DNA from: Microbacterium sp.
Lineage (GTDB): Bacteria > Actinomycetota > Actinomycetes > Actinomycetales > Microbacteriaceae
Assembly: GCA_003248655.1 (NCBI GenBank)
Contig: QFPM01000009.1
Span: 78,909 to 142,908 of the forward strand
DNA: 64,000 nt
Reading direction: 5' to 3'
Part shown: in pieces, positions 28,818-36,069 of the stretch
How positions within the stretch are numbered: position 1 is the stretch's first letter
Layout of the letters: the number at the start of each line of letters is the position of its first letter
Notes under the pieces: generated by a model
Told to the model about the DNA's origin: nothing
Database searches by the model: none
Seen by the model: the letters and a program-made list of their open reading frames with translations, nothing else
Translations under genes and position numbers: made by a program

Positions 28818-28838
28818 GTGTTCGCGCCCGGCGAGGAT

Positions 28839-29777
28839 TCAGGGCACCCGGTGCCCGGCGGCGCGGAAGAGCTCGTACCACTCCGCGCGGGTGAGCGGCA
28901 GGTCGGACCCGAGCGCCGCCTCGGTCACCCGGGCCGGCGTCGTCGTACCGAGGACGACCTGGATGCCCGCCGGATGCCGGGTGATCCACGCCGTCGCGAT
29001 CGCGAGCGCGGGCACGTCGTACTGCGCGGCGAGCCGGTCGATGACGGCGTTGAGCTCGGGGTAGGCATCCGAGCCGAGGAAGACCCCGGCATCCGTCCCC
29101 GACTGCAGCGGCGACCACGCCTGCAGCGTGATGCCGTTCACGCGGCAGTAGTCGACGATGCCGCCGCCGTCGAGGGTGACCGACTGCGCGTCGCCGGCGA
29201 CGTTGGCATCCACGCCCTGCGCGATCGCGGGGGCGTGCGGGATGGACAGCTGGATCTGGTTCGCGACGATCGGCTGGCGCAGCGCGGTGCGGAGGAGGTC
29301 GATCTGGCGCGGCGTGTGGTTCGAGACGCCGAAGGCGCGCACCTTGCCGCTCTGCTCGAGGTGGTCGAACGCGCGCGCGACCTCGTCCGGCTCGACGAGC
29401 GCGTCGGGGCGGTGCAGCAGCAGGATGTCGAGGTAGTCGGTGTCGAGCGCCTCGAGCGAGCCCTCGACCGACCGCACGAGGTGGTCGTAGGAGAAGTCGA
29501 AGTACGGACCGTCCTTCACGATGCCGGCCTTCGACTGGATCGTGATCTCGGCGCGCTGCGACGGAGTCAGGCGCAGGGCTTCGGCGAACCGGCGCTCGCA
29601 GTCGTGCAGGCCTGGCCCGTAGATGTCGGCGTGGTCGAAGAAGTCGATGCCCGCGTCGCGCGCGGCGCTGACGAGCGTGCGCACCTCGTCGTCGGACGAT
29701 TCCGCGATGCGCATGAGACCGAGGACGACATTGGGCGCGGTGGTGGCGCCGAGCGGCACCCGGGTGACGGCAGGCAT
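28839..29777 (-). CDS. Aldo/keto reductase
   Basis: The 312-aa product is a (beta/alpha)8 NADPH-dependent oxidoreductase. The catalytic tetrad of the family is visible: Asp in GIDFFDHADIYG, Tyr in the same segment, Lys in QSKAGI and His in LLLHRPD. It resembles the YdhF/AKR11-like subgroup (WSPLQSGTDAGVF; LGTTTPARVTEA for the phosphate-binding end). Monocistronic with a leaderless promoter and divergent from the NMNAT-like/methyltransferase gene 63 bp away. Substrate unknown. Confidence 0.93.
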   Translation of the reverse strand: MPAVTRVPLGATTAPNVVLGLMRIAESSDDEVRTLVSAARDAGIDFFDHADIYGPGLHDCERRFAEALRLTPSQRAEITIQSKAGIVKDGPYFDFSYDHLVRSVEGSLEALDTDYLDILLLHRPDALVEPDEVARAFDHLEQSGKVRAFGVSNHTPRQIDLLRTALRQPIVANQIQLSIPHAPAIAQGVDANVAGDAQSVTLDGGGIVDYCRVNGITLQAWSPLQSGTDAGVFLGSDAYPELNAVIDRLAAQYDVPALAIATAWITRHPAGIQVVLGTTTPARVTEAALGSDLPLTRAEWYELFRAAGHRVP

Positions 29778-29783
29778 CCGTCG

Positions 29784-29789
29784 ACTCTA
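29784..29789 (-). promoter_or_regulatory. -10 box TAGAGT, leaderless promoter of aldo/keto reductase
   Basis: TAGAGT, then 6 nt, then ATG 29777. Confidence 0.6.
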
Positions 29790-29827
29790 GCCCGGGTGCG
29801 GCGCCCGGTCGAGGGGCGGGTCGGGCC

Positions 29828-29833
29828 TAACGT
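29828..29833 (+). promoter_or_regulatory. -10 box TAACGT, leaderless promoter of NMNAT-like/methyltransferase gene
   Basis: TAACGT, then 7 nt, then GTG 29841. Confidence 0.5.
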
Positions 29834-29840
29834 GGGACGG

Positions 29841-31412
29841 GTGAGCGCACCCCGCCCCGGCATCCAGCACGTCATCGTTCCCGGCCGCCATCACCTGCTG
29901 ACCCGGTTTCAGGCCGCGTATCTGCACGACCTGCTGGCCGGCCGGGTACGCGACGAGGCCGGCGAGCCGATCGCGGTCGCACCGGATGCCGTCGTGGTGT
30001 GGGCGGTCACGAGCGCCAACCACGCTGGCACCCGTCGCAATCCCTTCCCCGCGCATCGGCGCGAGGCCGCGATCGAGATCCTCGCGCACGTCGAGCACAT
30101 CCCGTCGATCGTCGTGCCGGTCGTCGACGTCGCCCCGACACCCCGCTTTGCCGAGATCACCCTGAAAGAGATCGCGTACGCGACGGCGGAGCAGGTCGTC
30201 CCGAGCCCCGCCACCGCGGTCGTCGCGACCTCGACGCCGCAGGTCGCCGAGATGTACCGGGCGCTGGGCTATCGCATCGCCCCGATGGAGCACGGGCATC
30301 CGGCCTCCCCTCGCACGCCGTGGGAGCTGCTCGACGAGTTGATGGCCGGGTCGGACGCGTGGCGCGCGGATGCCCACCCGGCGAGCCTCGACATCGTGGA
30401 TCGCTACGCCCTGGCCGCGCAGGCCGTAGCGATCGCCGCCGACCCGATCATCGGCGACGAGGCCGGTCTCACCCAGACGCGCGACTATCGCACCTACAGC
30501 CGCTCCTTCGAGGATGCCGCGGAGCGCAAATGGGCGCAGGCGCGACCCTGGATCGTGCCCGGGCGGATCGCGGACCTCGGCTGCGCGACCGGCGCCATGC
30601 TGGAGCTCGCCTCTCGCGACCCCGCGCTCGCCGAGTCCGACCTCATCGGCGTCGAGGTCGCTCCCGACCTGTTCGCCGCGTGCGAGCACAAGAAGTCCGC
30701 GGGCGCGTTCGCCAACCCGAACACCTTCTTCTATCGTCGCAACATCCTCGCCGGGCGACTGTTTCCCGACCGCAGCATCGCGACGACGCTGAGCTTCGCG
30801 CTGACCCACGAGATCTACTCGTACGGCGAGGGGATGCCGTCGCTCGAGGCCTTCGCGCGCGCCATCGCCGCGCACACGATGCCCGACGGCGTGTGGATCA
30901 ACTCGGATGTCTGCGGACCCGCCGATCCCGACCGGCTCGTGCGACTGCGGATGCACGGTAGTGACGTCACCACGCCCGCACGCGAGCTGCGCGGTTCGAA
31001 CGACGAGATCGCCGCGTACCTCGACGCGCTTCCCGTCGGCAGCCGCGTCGCACAGTTCGCGCAGGACTTCCGTGCGCTCAGCGGCGCGGCCTGGGACTAC
31101 CGCGTGATCGACGAGCGGACGATCGAGCTGCGCCTCGCGGATGCCATGGAGTTCCTCGAAACGGTCTCGTACACCCGCAACTGGCTGTCGGAGATGCACG
31201 AACGGTTCTGCGCCCTGTCGTGGTCGCACTGGCGCGAGCTCATCGCGTCGGTCGGGCTCGAGATCGACGAGCGCTCGGGGCCGTGGCGCAACGACTGGCT
31301 CGTGGCGAACCGGTTCGCGCCCGCGGCATCCCTCGTCGATCTCGACGGCGAGCCGGTGGACTGGCCCGACACACACCTGCTCCTGGTCGCGCGCCGCCCG
31401 CTCGAGGGCTGA
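29841..31412 (+). CDS. NMNAT-like nucleotidyltransferase domain fused to a SAM-dependent methyltransferase
   Basis: The 523-aa product has two domains. Residues about 1-165 resemble NadM-type adenylyltransferases: HVIVPGRHHLLTRF in the position of the GRFQPxHxGH motif, TSANHAGTRRNPFPAHRREA matching the NadM 'NPF...R' loop, and VATSTPQVAEMYRALGY matching its SNxPxVxxLF segment; the catalytic H-x-G-H and (S/T)ST-x2-R are not intact. Residues about 215-500 are a class I methyltransferase with motif I IADLGCATGAMLELA. It is leaderless from GTG 29841. Its 3' end faces a Nudix/NrtR-like regulator, with NAD-kinase-like and SPFH genes beyond. I infer a role around NAD or an NAD-like nucleotide. Confidence 0.8.
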   Translation: MSAPRPGIQHVIVPGRHHLLTRFQAAYLHDLLAGRVRDEAGEPIAVAPDAVVVWAVTSANHAGTRRNPFPAHRREAAIEILAHVEHIPSIVVPVVDVAPTPRFAEITLKEIAYATAEQVVPSPATAVVATSTPQVAEMYRALGYRIAPMEHGHPASPRTPWELLDELMAGSDAWRADAHPASLDIVDRYALAAQAVAIAADPIIGDEAGLTQTRDYRTYSRSFEDAAERKWAQARPWIVPGRIADLGCATGAMLELASRDPALAESDLIGVEVAPDLFAACEHKKSAGAFANPNTFFYRRNILAGRLFPDRSIATTLSFALTHEIYSYGEGMPSLEAFARAIAAHTMPDGVWINSDVCGPADPDRLVRLRMHGSDVTTPARELRGSNDEIAAYLDALPVGSRVAQFAQDFRALSGAAWDYRVIDERTIELRLADAMEFLETVSYTRNWLSEMHERFCALSWSHWRELIASVGLEIDERSGPWRNDWLVANRFAPAASLVDLDGEPVDWPDTHLLLVARRPLEG

Positions 31413-31417
31413 GCGGA

Positions 31418-32101
31418 TCACCCCTCCGGGCGCGTGAACGGCGGCTGCAGCTGGCCGACCGGGCCTCGGCGAAAGAGTTGCGCCGGGCGCCCGCCGTCGC
31501 GCACAACCTCGCCGGTGGGCTCGACGAAACCTGCCGCCCCCGTGATCTTGCGGTGGAAGTTGCGCGGGTCGACGGGCGCGCCCCAGACGGCCTCGTAGAC
31601 CGCGCGCAGCTGCGCGATCGTGAACTCGGGCGGGCAGAACGCCATCGCGAGCGCCGAGTACTCGAGCTTCGCGCGGGCGCGCTCCACGGCATCCGCGAAG
31701 ATCGCGACGTGGTCGAACGCGAGCGGCAGCGCGCCGCTTTCGACCTCGGCGACCGGCCACCACCGCGCCGAGCGGGCATCCGATCCCGCGAACGGCTCGG
31801 CGAGGTCGGGCGCGAGCGCGAGCCACGCGACCGACACGACGCGGCCTCGCGGGTCGCGGCCGGGCGCGCCGTAGGTGCGCACTTGCTCGAGGTGTACGCC
31901 CGAGTTCACGCCGGTCTCTTCTGCCAGTTCGCGGTAGGCGGTCTCCTCGGGGTCCTCGTCGTCGAGCACGAAACCGCCCGGCAGCGCCCACATGCCGGCG
32001 TGCGGCTCGATGCCGCGTTCGACGAGGAGGACGTGGAGCGCGCGACCCCGAATCGTCAGCACGACGAGGTCGGCGGCGACCGCGAACGAGAAAGGCTCCA
32101 C
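31418..32101 (-). CDS. Nudix domain regulator, NrtR-like
   Basis: The 227-aa product has an intact Nudix box at residues 43-65 (G-x5-E-x7-REL-x-EET-G), so hydrolase activity is possible. Residues about 150-227 form a C-terminal winged-helix-like region (FTIAQLRAVYEAVWGAPVDPRNFHRKI), the layout of NrtR regulators, which sense ADP-ribose and repress NAD synthesis genes (known family). GTG 32101 has a -10 box TAGGCT 6 nt upstream. Two GTC-N5-GAC palindromes in the divergent gap are probable binding sites. The neighbours (NMNAT-like, NAD-kinase-like) fit a NAD-related regulon. Confidence 0.88.
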   Translation of the reverse strand: MEPFSFAVAADLVVLTIRGRALHVLLVERGIEPHAGMWALPGGFVLDDEDPEETAYRELAEETGVNSGVHLEQVRTYGAPGRDPRGRVVSVAWLALAPDLAEPFAGSDARSARWWPVAEVESGALPLAFDHVAIFADAVERARAKLEYSALAMAFCPPEFTIAQLRAVYEAVWGAPVDPRNFHRKITGAAGFVEPTGEVVRDGGRPAQLFRRGPVGQLQPPFTRPEG

Positions 32102-32107
32102 GAGGAC

Positions 32108-32113
32108 AGCCTA
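32108..32113 (-). promoter_or_regulatory. -10 box TAGGCT, leaderless promoter of Nudix regulator
   Basis: TAGGCT, then 6 nt, then GTG 32101. Its -35 region would fall inside operator site 1. Confidence 0.6.
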
Positions 32114-32119
32114 CCTGAA

Positions 32120-32136
32120 ATCGTCATCTTGACGAT
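32120..32136. promoter_or_regulatory. Operator site 1, ATCGTCA-TCT-TGACGAT
   Basis: Perfect 7-bp inverted repeat with a 3-nt spacer, core GTC-N5-GAC. It overlaps the -35 TTGACG of the SPFH promoter and the -35 region of the Nudix promoter. Confidence 0.75.
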
Positions 32137-32157
32137 AAGCAAATGGATAGTTATCGT
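32129..32157 (+). promoter_or_regulatory. Promoter of SPFH gene: TTGACG-17-TATCGT
   Basis: -35 TTGACG at 32129-32134, 17-nt spacer and -10 TATCGT at 32152-32157. A short leader with GAGAGAAGG precedes ATG 32189. Both boxes sit in the operator sites. Confidence 0.65.
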
Positions 32158-32169
32158 CTAACTGACACT
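32153..32169. promoter_or_regulatory. Operator site 2, ATCGTC-TAACT-GACACT
   Basis: Second, imperfect copy of the GTC-N5-GAC palindrome, 33 bp (about three helical turns) from site 1. It overlaps the -10 box of the SPFH gene. Confidence 0.65.
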
Positions 32170-32188
32170 AACGAGAGAGAAGGATGCC

Positions 32189-33196
32189 ATGGCCACCATC
32201 ACCGCCCGCCCCTTCGTGCGGCACCTGAGCACGACCCCCACCATGCACGTCACTCACCTGCGCCGCGGGGAAACCCGCCACACCGGCACTGGGCAGACGT
32301 TCTGGTTCCGCCCCCTCGACGCCGCGATCAGCGAGGTGCCGCTCGATGACCGCGAGCTGTCCGTCGTCGTGGCCCTGCGTACCGCCGACCTGCAGCAGCT
32401 GTCTGCTCCGACGACGGCCACCTACCGGATCGTCGATCCCGAGCTCGCGGCCCGCCGCGTCGACTTCTCGATCGACCTGTGGACCGGCGCGTGGGCCGAA
32501 CAGCCGCTCGATGCGATCGCGGCGCCCCTGCACGGCGCGACCACCGCCGCCGTCGTGCACCTCCTCCAGCCGCGCACCCTCGACAGCGCGCTGCGTGCCG
32601 ACCTCGCCGAACTCGGCGCCGCCGCGACCGCGATGCTCGCGAACGACACGCGGCTGACCGACCTCGGCATCCAGATCGTCGGCGTGCGCTTCTCGCCGCT
32701 GCGAGCCGAGCCGGACGTCGAGCGCGCCCTGCAGACGCCCGCGCGCGAGGCGATCCAGCAGGATGCCGACAAGGCGACCTTCGCCCGCCGCGCCCTGGCC
32801 GTCGAGCGTGAGGCGGCGATCGGCGAGAACGAGCTGTCGAACCAGGTCGAGCTCGCCCGCCGGCAGCAGGAGCTCGTCGAAGCGAAGGGTCTGAACGCCA
32901 GGCTCGAAGCCGAGCAGGCTGCCCTCACGGCCTCGATCGCCGTCGAAGCCGACGCGAAGCGCATCCGCACGAACGCTCAGGCCAAGGCAGACGCCGACCG
33001 CGTGCTGGGCGAAGCGGCCGGCGCCGCTGAGCGCGCCCGCCTGGCGGCGCTTCGCGAGGTTCCCGTCGAGGTGCACACCGCGCTGGCGCTGCGCGAACTG
33101 GCCGGGAACCTGCCGGACATCCAGAACCTGACCATCACGCCCGACCTGCTGACCGACCTGCTCGGCCGACTCGGCGTCCGCGGCGGGAGCAACTGA
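32189..33196 (+). CDS. SPFH/Band 7 domain protein (cytoplasmic, slipin-like)
   Basis: The 335-aa product has residues about 20-190 as an SPFH domain (HLRRGETRHTGTGQTFWFRP; VRFSPLRAEPDVERALQTP). The rest is a long Ala/Glu/Arg coiled coil (ARRQQELVEAKGLNARLEAE) ending in a short NLTITPDLLTDLLGRLG tail. No N-terminal membrane helix is seen, unlike typical flotillins. SPFH proteins form large ring or scaffold assemblies. GAGAGAAGG precedes the ATG. It is divergent from the Nudix regulator and one base ahead of the NAD-kinase-like gene, so it is probably repressed through the two operators. Confidence 0.88.
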   Translation: MATITARPFVRHLSTTPTMHVTHLRRGETRHTGTGQTFWFRPLDAAISEVPLDDRELSVVVALRTADLQQLSAPTTATYRIVDPELAARRVDFSIDLWTGAWAEQPLDAIAAPLHGATTAAVVHLLQPRTLDSALRADLAELGAAATAMLANDTRLTDLGIQIVGVRFSPLRAEPDVERALQTPAREAIQQDADKATFARRALAVEREAAIGENELSNQVELARRQQELVEAKGLNARLEAEQAALTASIAVEADAKRIRTNAQAKADADRVLGEAAGAAERARLAALREVPVEVHTALALRELAGNLPDIQNLTITPDLLTDLLGRLGVRGGSN

Positions 33197-33197
33197 C

Positions 33198-34091
33198 ATG
33201 GCCGCGCCGCGCGCCGTCGTCGTGCACCGGGCGAGTGAGTTCACCGAGCTGCTCGCCCGGCACGGCACCCGAGGTCAGGTCGCCTTCTTCCTCGATCAGC
33301 GCGGGCAGAGCCTCGAGGCCGTCGAGGAGCGGCACGAACGCACCCGCGCCGCGCTCGCGGAGGTGGCCGCCGGCATCCCCCTCGAGTGGCGGCGCGCATC
33401 GGTCGAGCGCAGCGAGCTGGCCCGGTTCGTCTTCGAGCCCGACGACGTCGTGCTCGTCGTCGGGCAGGACGGGCTCGTCGCCAACGCGGCGAAGTACCTG
33501 GGCGCGCAGCCCGTCATCGGCATCGATCCCCTGCCGGGCATCAACGCCGGAGTGCTCGTGCCGCACACACCGGCACGGGGCGTCGCGCTCGCCGAGGCCG
33601 CACAGGCGGGTGCCGCGCCGGTGTGCGAGCGGACGATGGTGCAGGTCCGCACCGACGACGGTCAGTCGCTGACAGCGCTCAACGAGGTCATGATCGGACA
33701 GATCGGGCACCAGTCGGCGCGCTACACGCTGGACGTCGCCGCGCGCCACGAGCGGCAGTCATCGTCGGGCGTCATCGTCGGAACCGGCACGGGCGCGACC
33801 GGCTGGTGCTCCTCGATCGCCCGCATCCAAGCGCCACGGATGGCGCTGCCCGCGCCCACCGATCGCTCGCTCGCGTGGTTCGTGCGCGAGCCCTGGCCCT
33901 CGCCCAGCACGGGCGCCGACCTCATCGCAGGTCGGTTGGATGCCGGCGAGCTGAGCCTGCGCGTCGAGTCCGACCGGTTGGTCGCGTTCGGCGACGGCGT
34001 CGAGGACGACCGGATCTCGCTCTCCTGGGGTCAGCGATTGAGCGTGACGGTCGCCGATCGCACGCTACGCACCATCGTCGCGCCGCGCTGA
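33198..34091 (+). CDS. NAD kinase-like protein
   Basis: The 297-aa product has NAD-kinase (PF01513/DGK-superfamily) motifs. The GGDG loop is changed to Gly89-Gln-Asp-Gly92 (VVGQDGLVANAAKYL). The NE motif is Asn162-Glu163 (ALNEVMIG), and the glycine/threonine-rich GTGTGATGW motif is at about 195-203. Catalytic Asp91 is kept, so NAD phosphorylation or a related kinase reaction remains possible. It is clearly distinct from housekeeping NadK. One base separates it from the SPFH gene, so they form one operon under the Nudix-regulator operators. Confidence 0.85.
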   Translation: MAAPRAVVVHRASEFTELLARHGTRGQVAFFLDQRGQSLEAVEERHERTRAALAEVAAGIPLEWRRASVERSELARFVFEPDDVVLVVGQDGLVANAAKYLGAQPVIGIDPLPGINAGVLVPHTPARGVALAEAAQAGAAPVCERTMVQVRTDDGQSLTALNEVMIGQIGHQSARYTLDVAARHERQSSSGVIVGTGTGATGWCSSIARIQAPRMALPAPTDRSLAWFVREPWPSPSTGADLIAGRLDAGELSLRVESDRLVAFGDGVEDDRISLSWGQRLSVTVADRTLRTIVAPR

Positions 34092-34098
34092 TCCCCCG

Positions 34099-34515
34099 TC
34101 AGCGGACGAACGTGATCGACAGCGGGTAGGTGTACCACTCGCCGCGGTTCGCCCGGACCGCAGCGATGATCGAGAAGATCACCGTCACGATCGACACCGC
34201 GAGCGTCAGGAACATGCCGATGAACAGCAACCAGAGGAACCCCGAGACCACCTGCGCGATGAGCATGGTGAGCTGGAAGTTCAATGCCGTTGCCGAGTGG
34301 GCGCGGATGAACGGACCGCGGTCCTTCAGCACGAGGTAGACCACCAGCGCGGGGATGAATCCGAAGAAGATGCCGCCCACGTGCACGAGGGTCGCCCAGA
34401 GCCGCTCATCGGCCGGGTTCAGCGGCGGCGCCGGCGCGTAGGCTCCCACCGGCGGCTGCGGCGGATACGGGGGCTGCTGGGGAGGCTGCGGCGGCTGATA
34501 CGGAGGCGTGGTCAT
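34099..34515 (-). CDS. DUF4870 (Tic20-like) membrane protein
   Basis: The 138-aa product has an N-terminal Pro/Gln/Tyr-rich cytoplasmic tail (residues 1-32, repeats of PPQPPQQPPY type), then three membrane helices. ERLWATLVHVGGIFFGFIPALV and RGPFIRAHSATALNFQLTM are the DUF4870 signatures. The family has no assigned function. It is convergent with the NAD-kinase-like gene and divergent from the flotillin gene; starts are 53 bp apart. Not clearly part of the NAD-themed cluster. Confidence 0.92.
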   Translation of the reverse strand: MTTPPYQPPQPPQQPPYPPQPPVGAYAPAPPLNPADERLWATLVHVGGIFFGFIPALVVYLVLKDRGPFIRAHSATALNFQLTMLIAQVVSGFLWLLFIGMFLTLAVSIVTVIFSIIAAVRANRGEWYTYPLSITFVR

Positions 34516-34568
34516 GGCATCCAGCCTAGAACCCGATACGGTCGAAAGACATCGACAAGGAAGCGAGT

Positions 34569-36062
34569 GTGTCCGTGGACATCTTCACCGCCGGCGGCAT
34601 CATCTTTCTCATCGGGCTGATCGTGGTCGCAGCCATCGTGCTGCTGATCTTCGTGCTCATCATGGTGCGTGCCTGGTACAAGGTCGCGAAAGCAGACCAA
34701 GCTCTCGTCATCGTCGGAAAGAGCCAGAAGGGCGCCGACGGCGCCTCGTCGCGCATCTCGGTGATCACCGGTGGCGGCGCGCTCGTGAACCCCCTGACCC
34801 AGCGCGCCGAGATGATCTCGCTGCGGGCGCGGCAGATCAAGATGGAGCCGACGGCCCAGGCATCCAACGGTGTCACGGTCAATGTCTCGGGCGTCGCGCT
34901 CGTGAAGATCGGGTCCGACCCCGAGTTCGTGCGGCGGGCGGCGGAGCGGTTCCTGTCGCAGGACGGCGCCATCGAGCAGTTCACGACCGAGCAGCTCGAG
35001 GGCGCGCTGCGCGGCGTCGTCGCGACGCTGACGGTCGAGCAGCTCATGAAGGACCGGCAGAAGCTGTCGGACCAGATCGCCGAGGGCATCAAGAGCGACC
35101 TGCTCGCGCAGGGACTCATCCTCGATTCGTTCCAGATCCAGGGTGTCACTGACAAGAACGGCTACATCGACGCCCTCGGCGCGACCGAGGTCGAGCGCGT
35201 GCGCCGCGAGGCCGAGGTCGCCCGCATCAACGCCGCGCGCGAAGTGCGCGCCCGCCAGATCGCGACCGACGAGGCGAACCTCGTCGAGCAGACCGCGTTC
35301 GACAAGAACTCCGCCGCTGCCGCCGCCGAGGTCGGCCGGGCCCGCGCCGAGGCTGAGCAGGCCGAGGCCCTCGCCCGCGCCGAGCGCGAGCAGGCGGTCC
35401 TCCTGCAGGGCGCCGAGAACAAGCAGGCGCAGCTCGATGCCGACATCAAGAAGGTCGCCGACGCGTCGCTCTACGAACGCCAGCGCGCAGCGGATGCCGC
35501 GGCGTACGGCGAGGTCAAGGCCGCCGAGGCGCGCGCCCAAATCGCGGCGCAGGAGGCGGAGGCCACGCGCCTGCGCGCGCAGGCCGAGGCCGACGCGGTG
35601 CGGCTCGTGGGCGAGGCGCGGGCATCCGCGATCGAGGCGGAGGCCCGGGCGCTGTCGCAGAACCAGGAGGCGCTGCTCGCCCAGCGGGCCCTCGAGGCGC
35701 TCGTGCCGATGATGACCGAGTTCGCACGCGGCTTCGACAAGGTCGGGCAGATCACCGTGCTCGGCGGCGAGGGCGCGTCGTCGCACATCGCGGCTGAGTC
35801 GGCATCGAGCCTGCGCGCGAGTTTCGACGCGATCGAGGCGGCGACGGGCATCGACCTGCGCCAGGTCATCCAGGGGCAGGCGACGGGGCGCGGGATCGCG
35901 CAGGGCATCCGGCAGGAGGCCACGGCATCCGCGGGTGGCGCTTCTGCGGAGGGTGGCGCGACTGGGACCGCGCCAGTGGAGGCTTCGAGCGGCCTCGAGC
36001 GCGCCGAGCAGATCGGCGCCGCCTTCGCGGCGGCGAGCCATCCCGACGCGAGCGGGGCGTGA
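34569..36062 (+). CDS. Flotillin-like SPFH membrane protein
   Basis: The 497-aa product has an N-terminal membrane helix (residues about 8-33), an SPFH domain (about 40-230, with LVIVGKSQKGADGASSRIS and NPLTQRAEMISLRARQIKM), a long Ala/Glu-rich coiled coil with EAEATRLRAQAEA-type repeats, and a C-terminal low-complexity Gly/Ala tail. This is the flotillin/FloT layout; such proteins organise membrane microdomains. GTG 34569 has AAGGAAG at suitable distance. This is the second SPFH gene within 2.4 kb. Confidence 0.92.
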   Translation: MSVDIFTAGGIIFLIGLIVVAAIVLLIFVLIMVRAWYKVAKADQALVIVGKSQKGADGASSRISVITGGGALVNPLTQRAEMISLRARQIKMEPTAQASNGVTVNVSGVALVKIGSDPEFVRRAAERFLSQDGAIEQFTTEQLEGALRGVVATLTVEQLMKDRQKLSDQIAEGIKSDLLAQGLILDSFQIQGVTDKNGYIDALGATEVERVRREAEVARINAAREVRARQIATDEANLVEQTAFDKNSAAAAAEVGRARAEAEQAEALARAEREQAVLLQGAENKQAQLDADIKKVADASLYERQRAADAAAYGEVKAAEARAQIAAQEAEATRLRAQAEADAVRLVGEARASAIEAEARALSQNQEALLAQRALEALVPMMTEFARGFDKVGQITVLGGEGASSHIAAESASSLRASFDAIEAATGIDLRQVIQGQATGRGIAQGIRQEATASAGGASAEGGATGTAPVEASSGLERAEQIGAAFAAASHPDASGA

Positions 36063-36069
36063 CCGCGGC

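Noticed and set aside
27297..31412. A 1371-codon open frame on the plus strand running through the glyS and aldo/keto reductase region
   Set aside because: Only its last 523 codons (from GTG 29841) look like protein. The rest is antisense to two clear minus-strand genes and is Arg/Val/Asp-rich shadow sequence typical of high-GC DNA.
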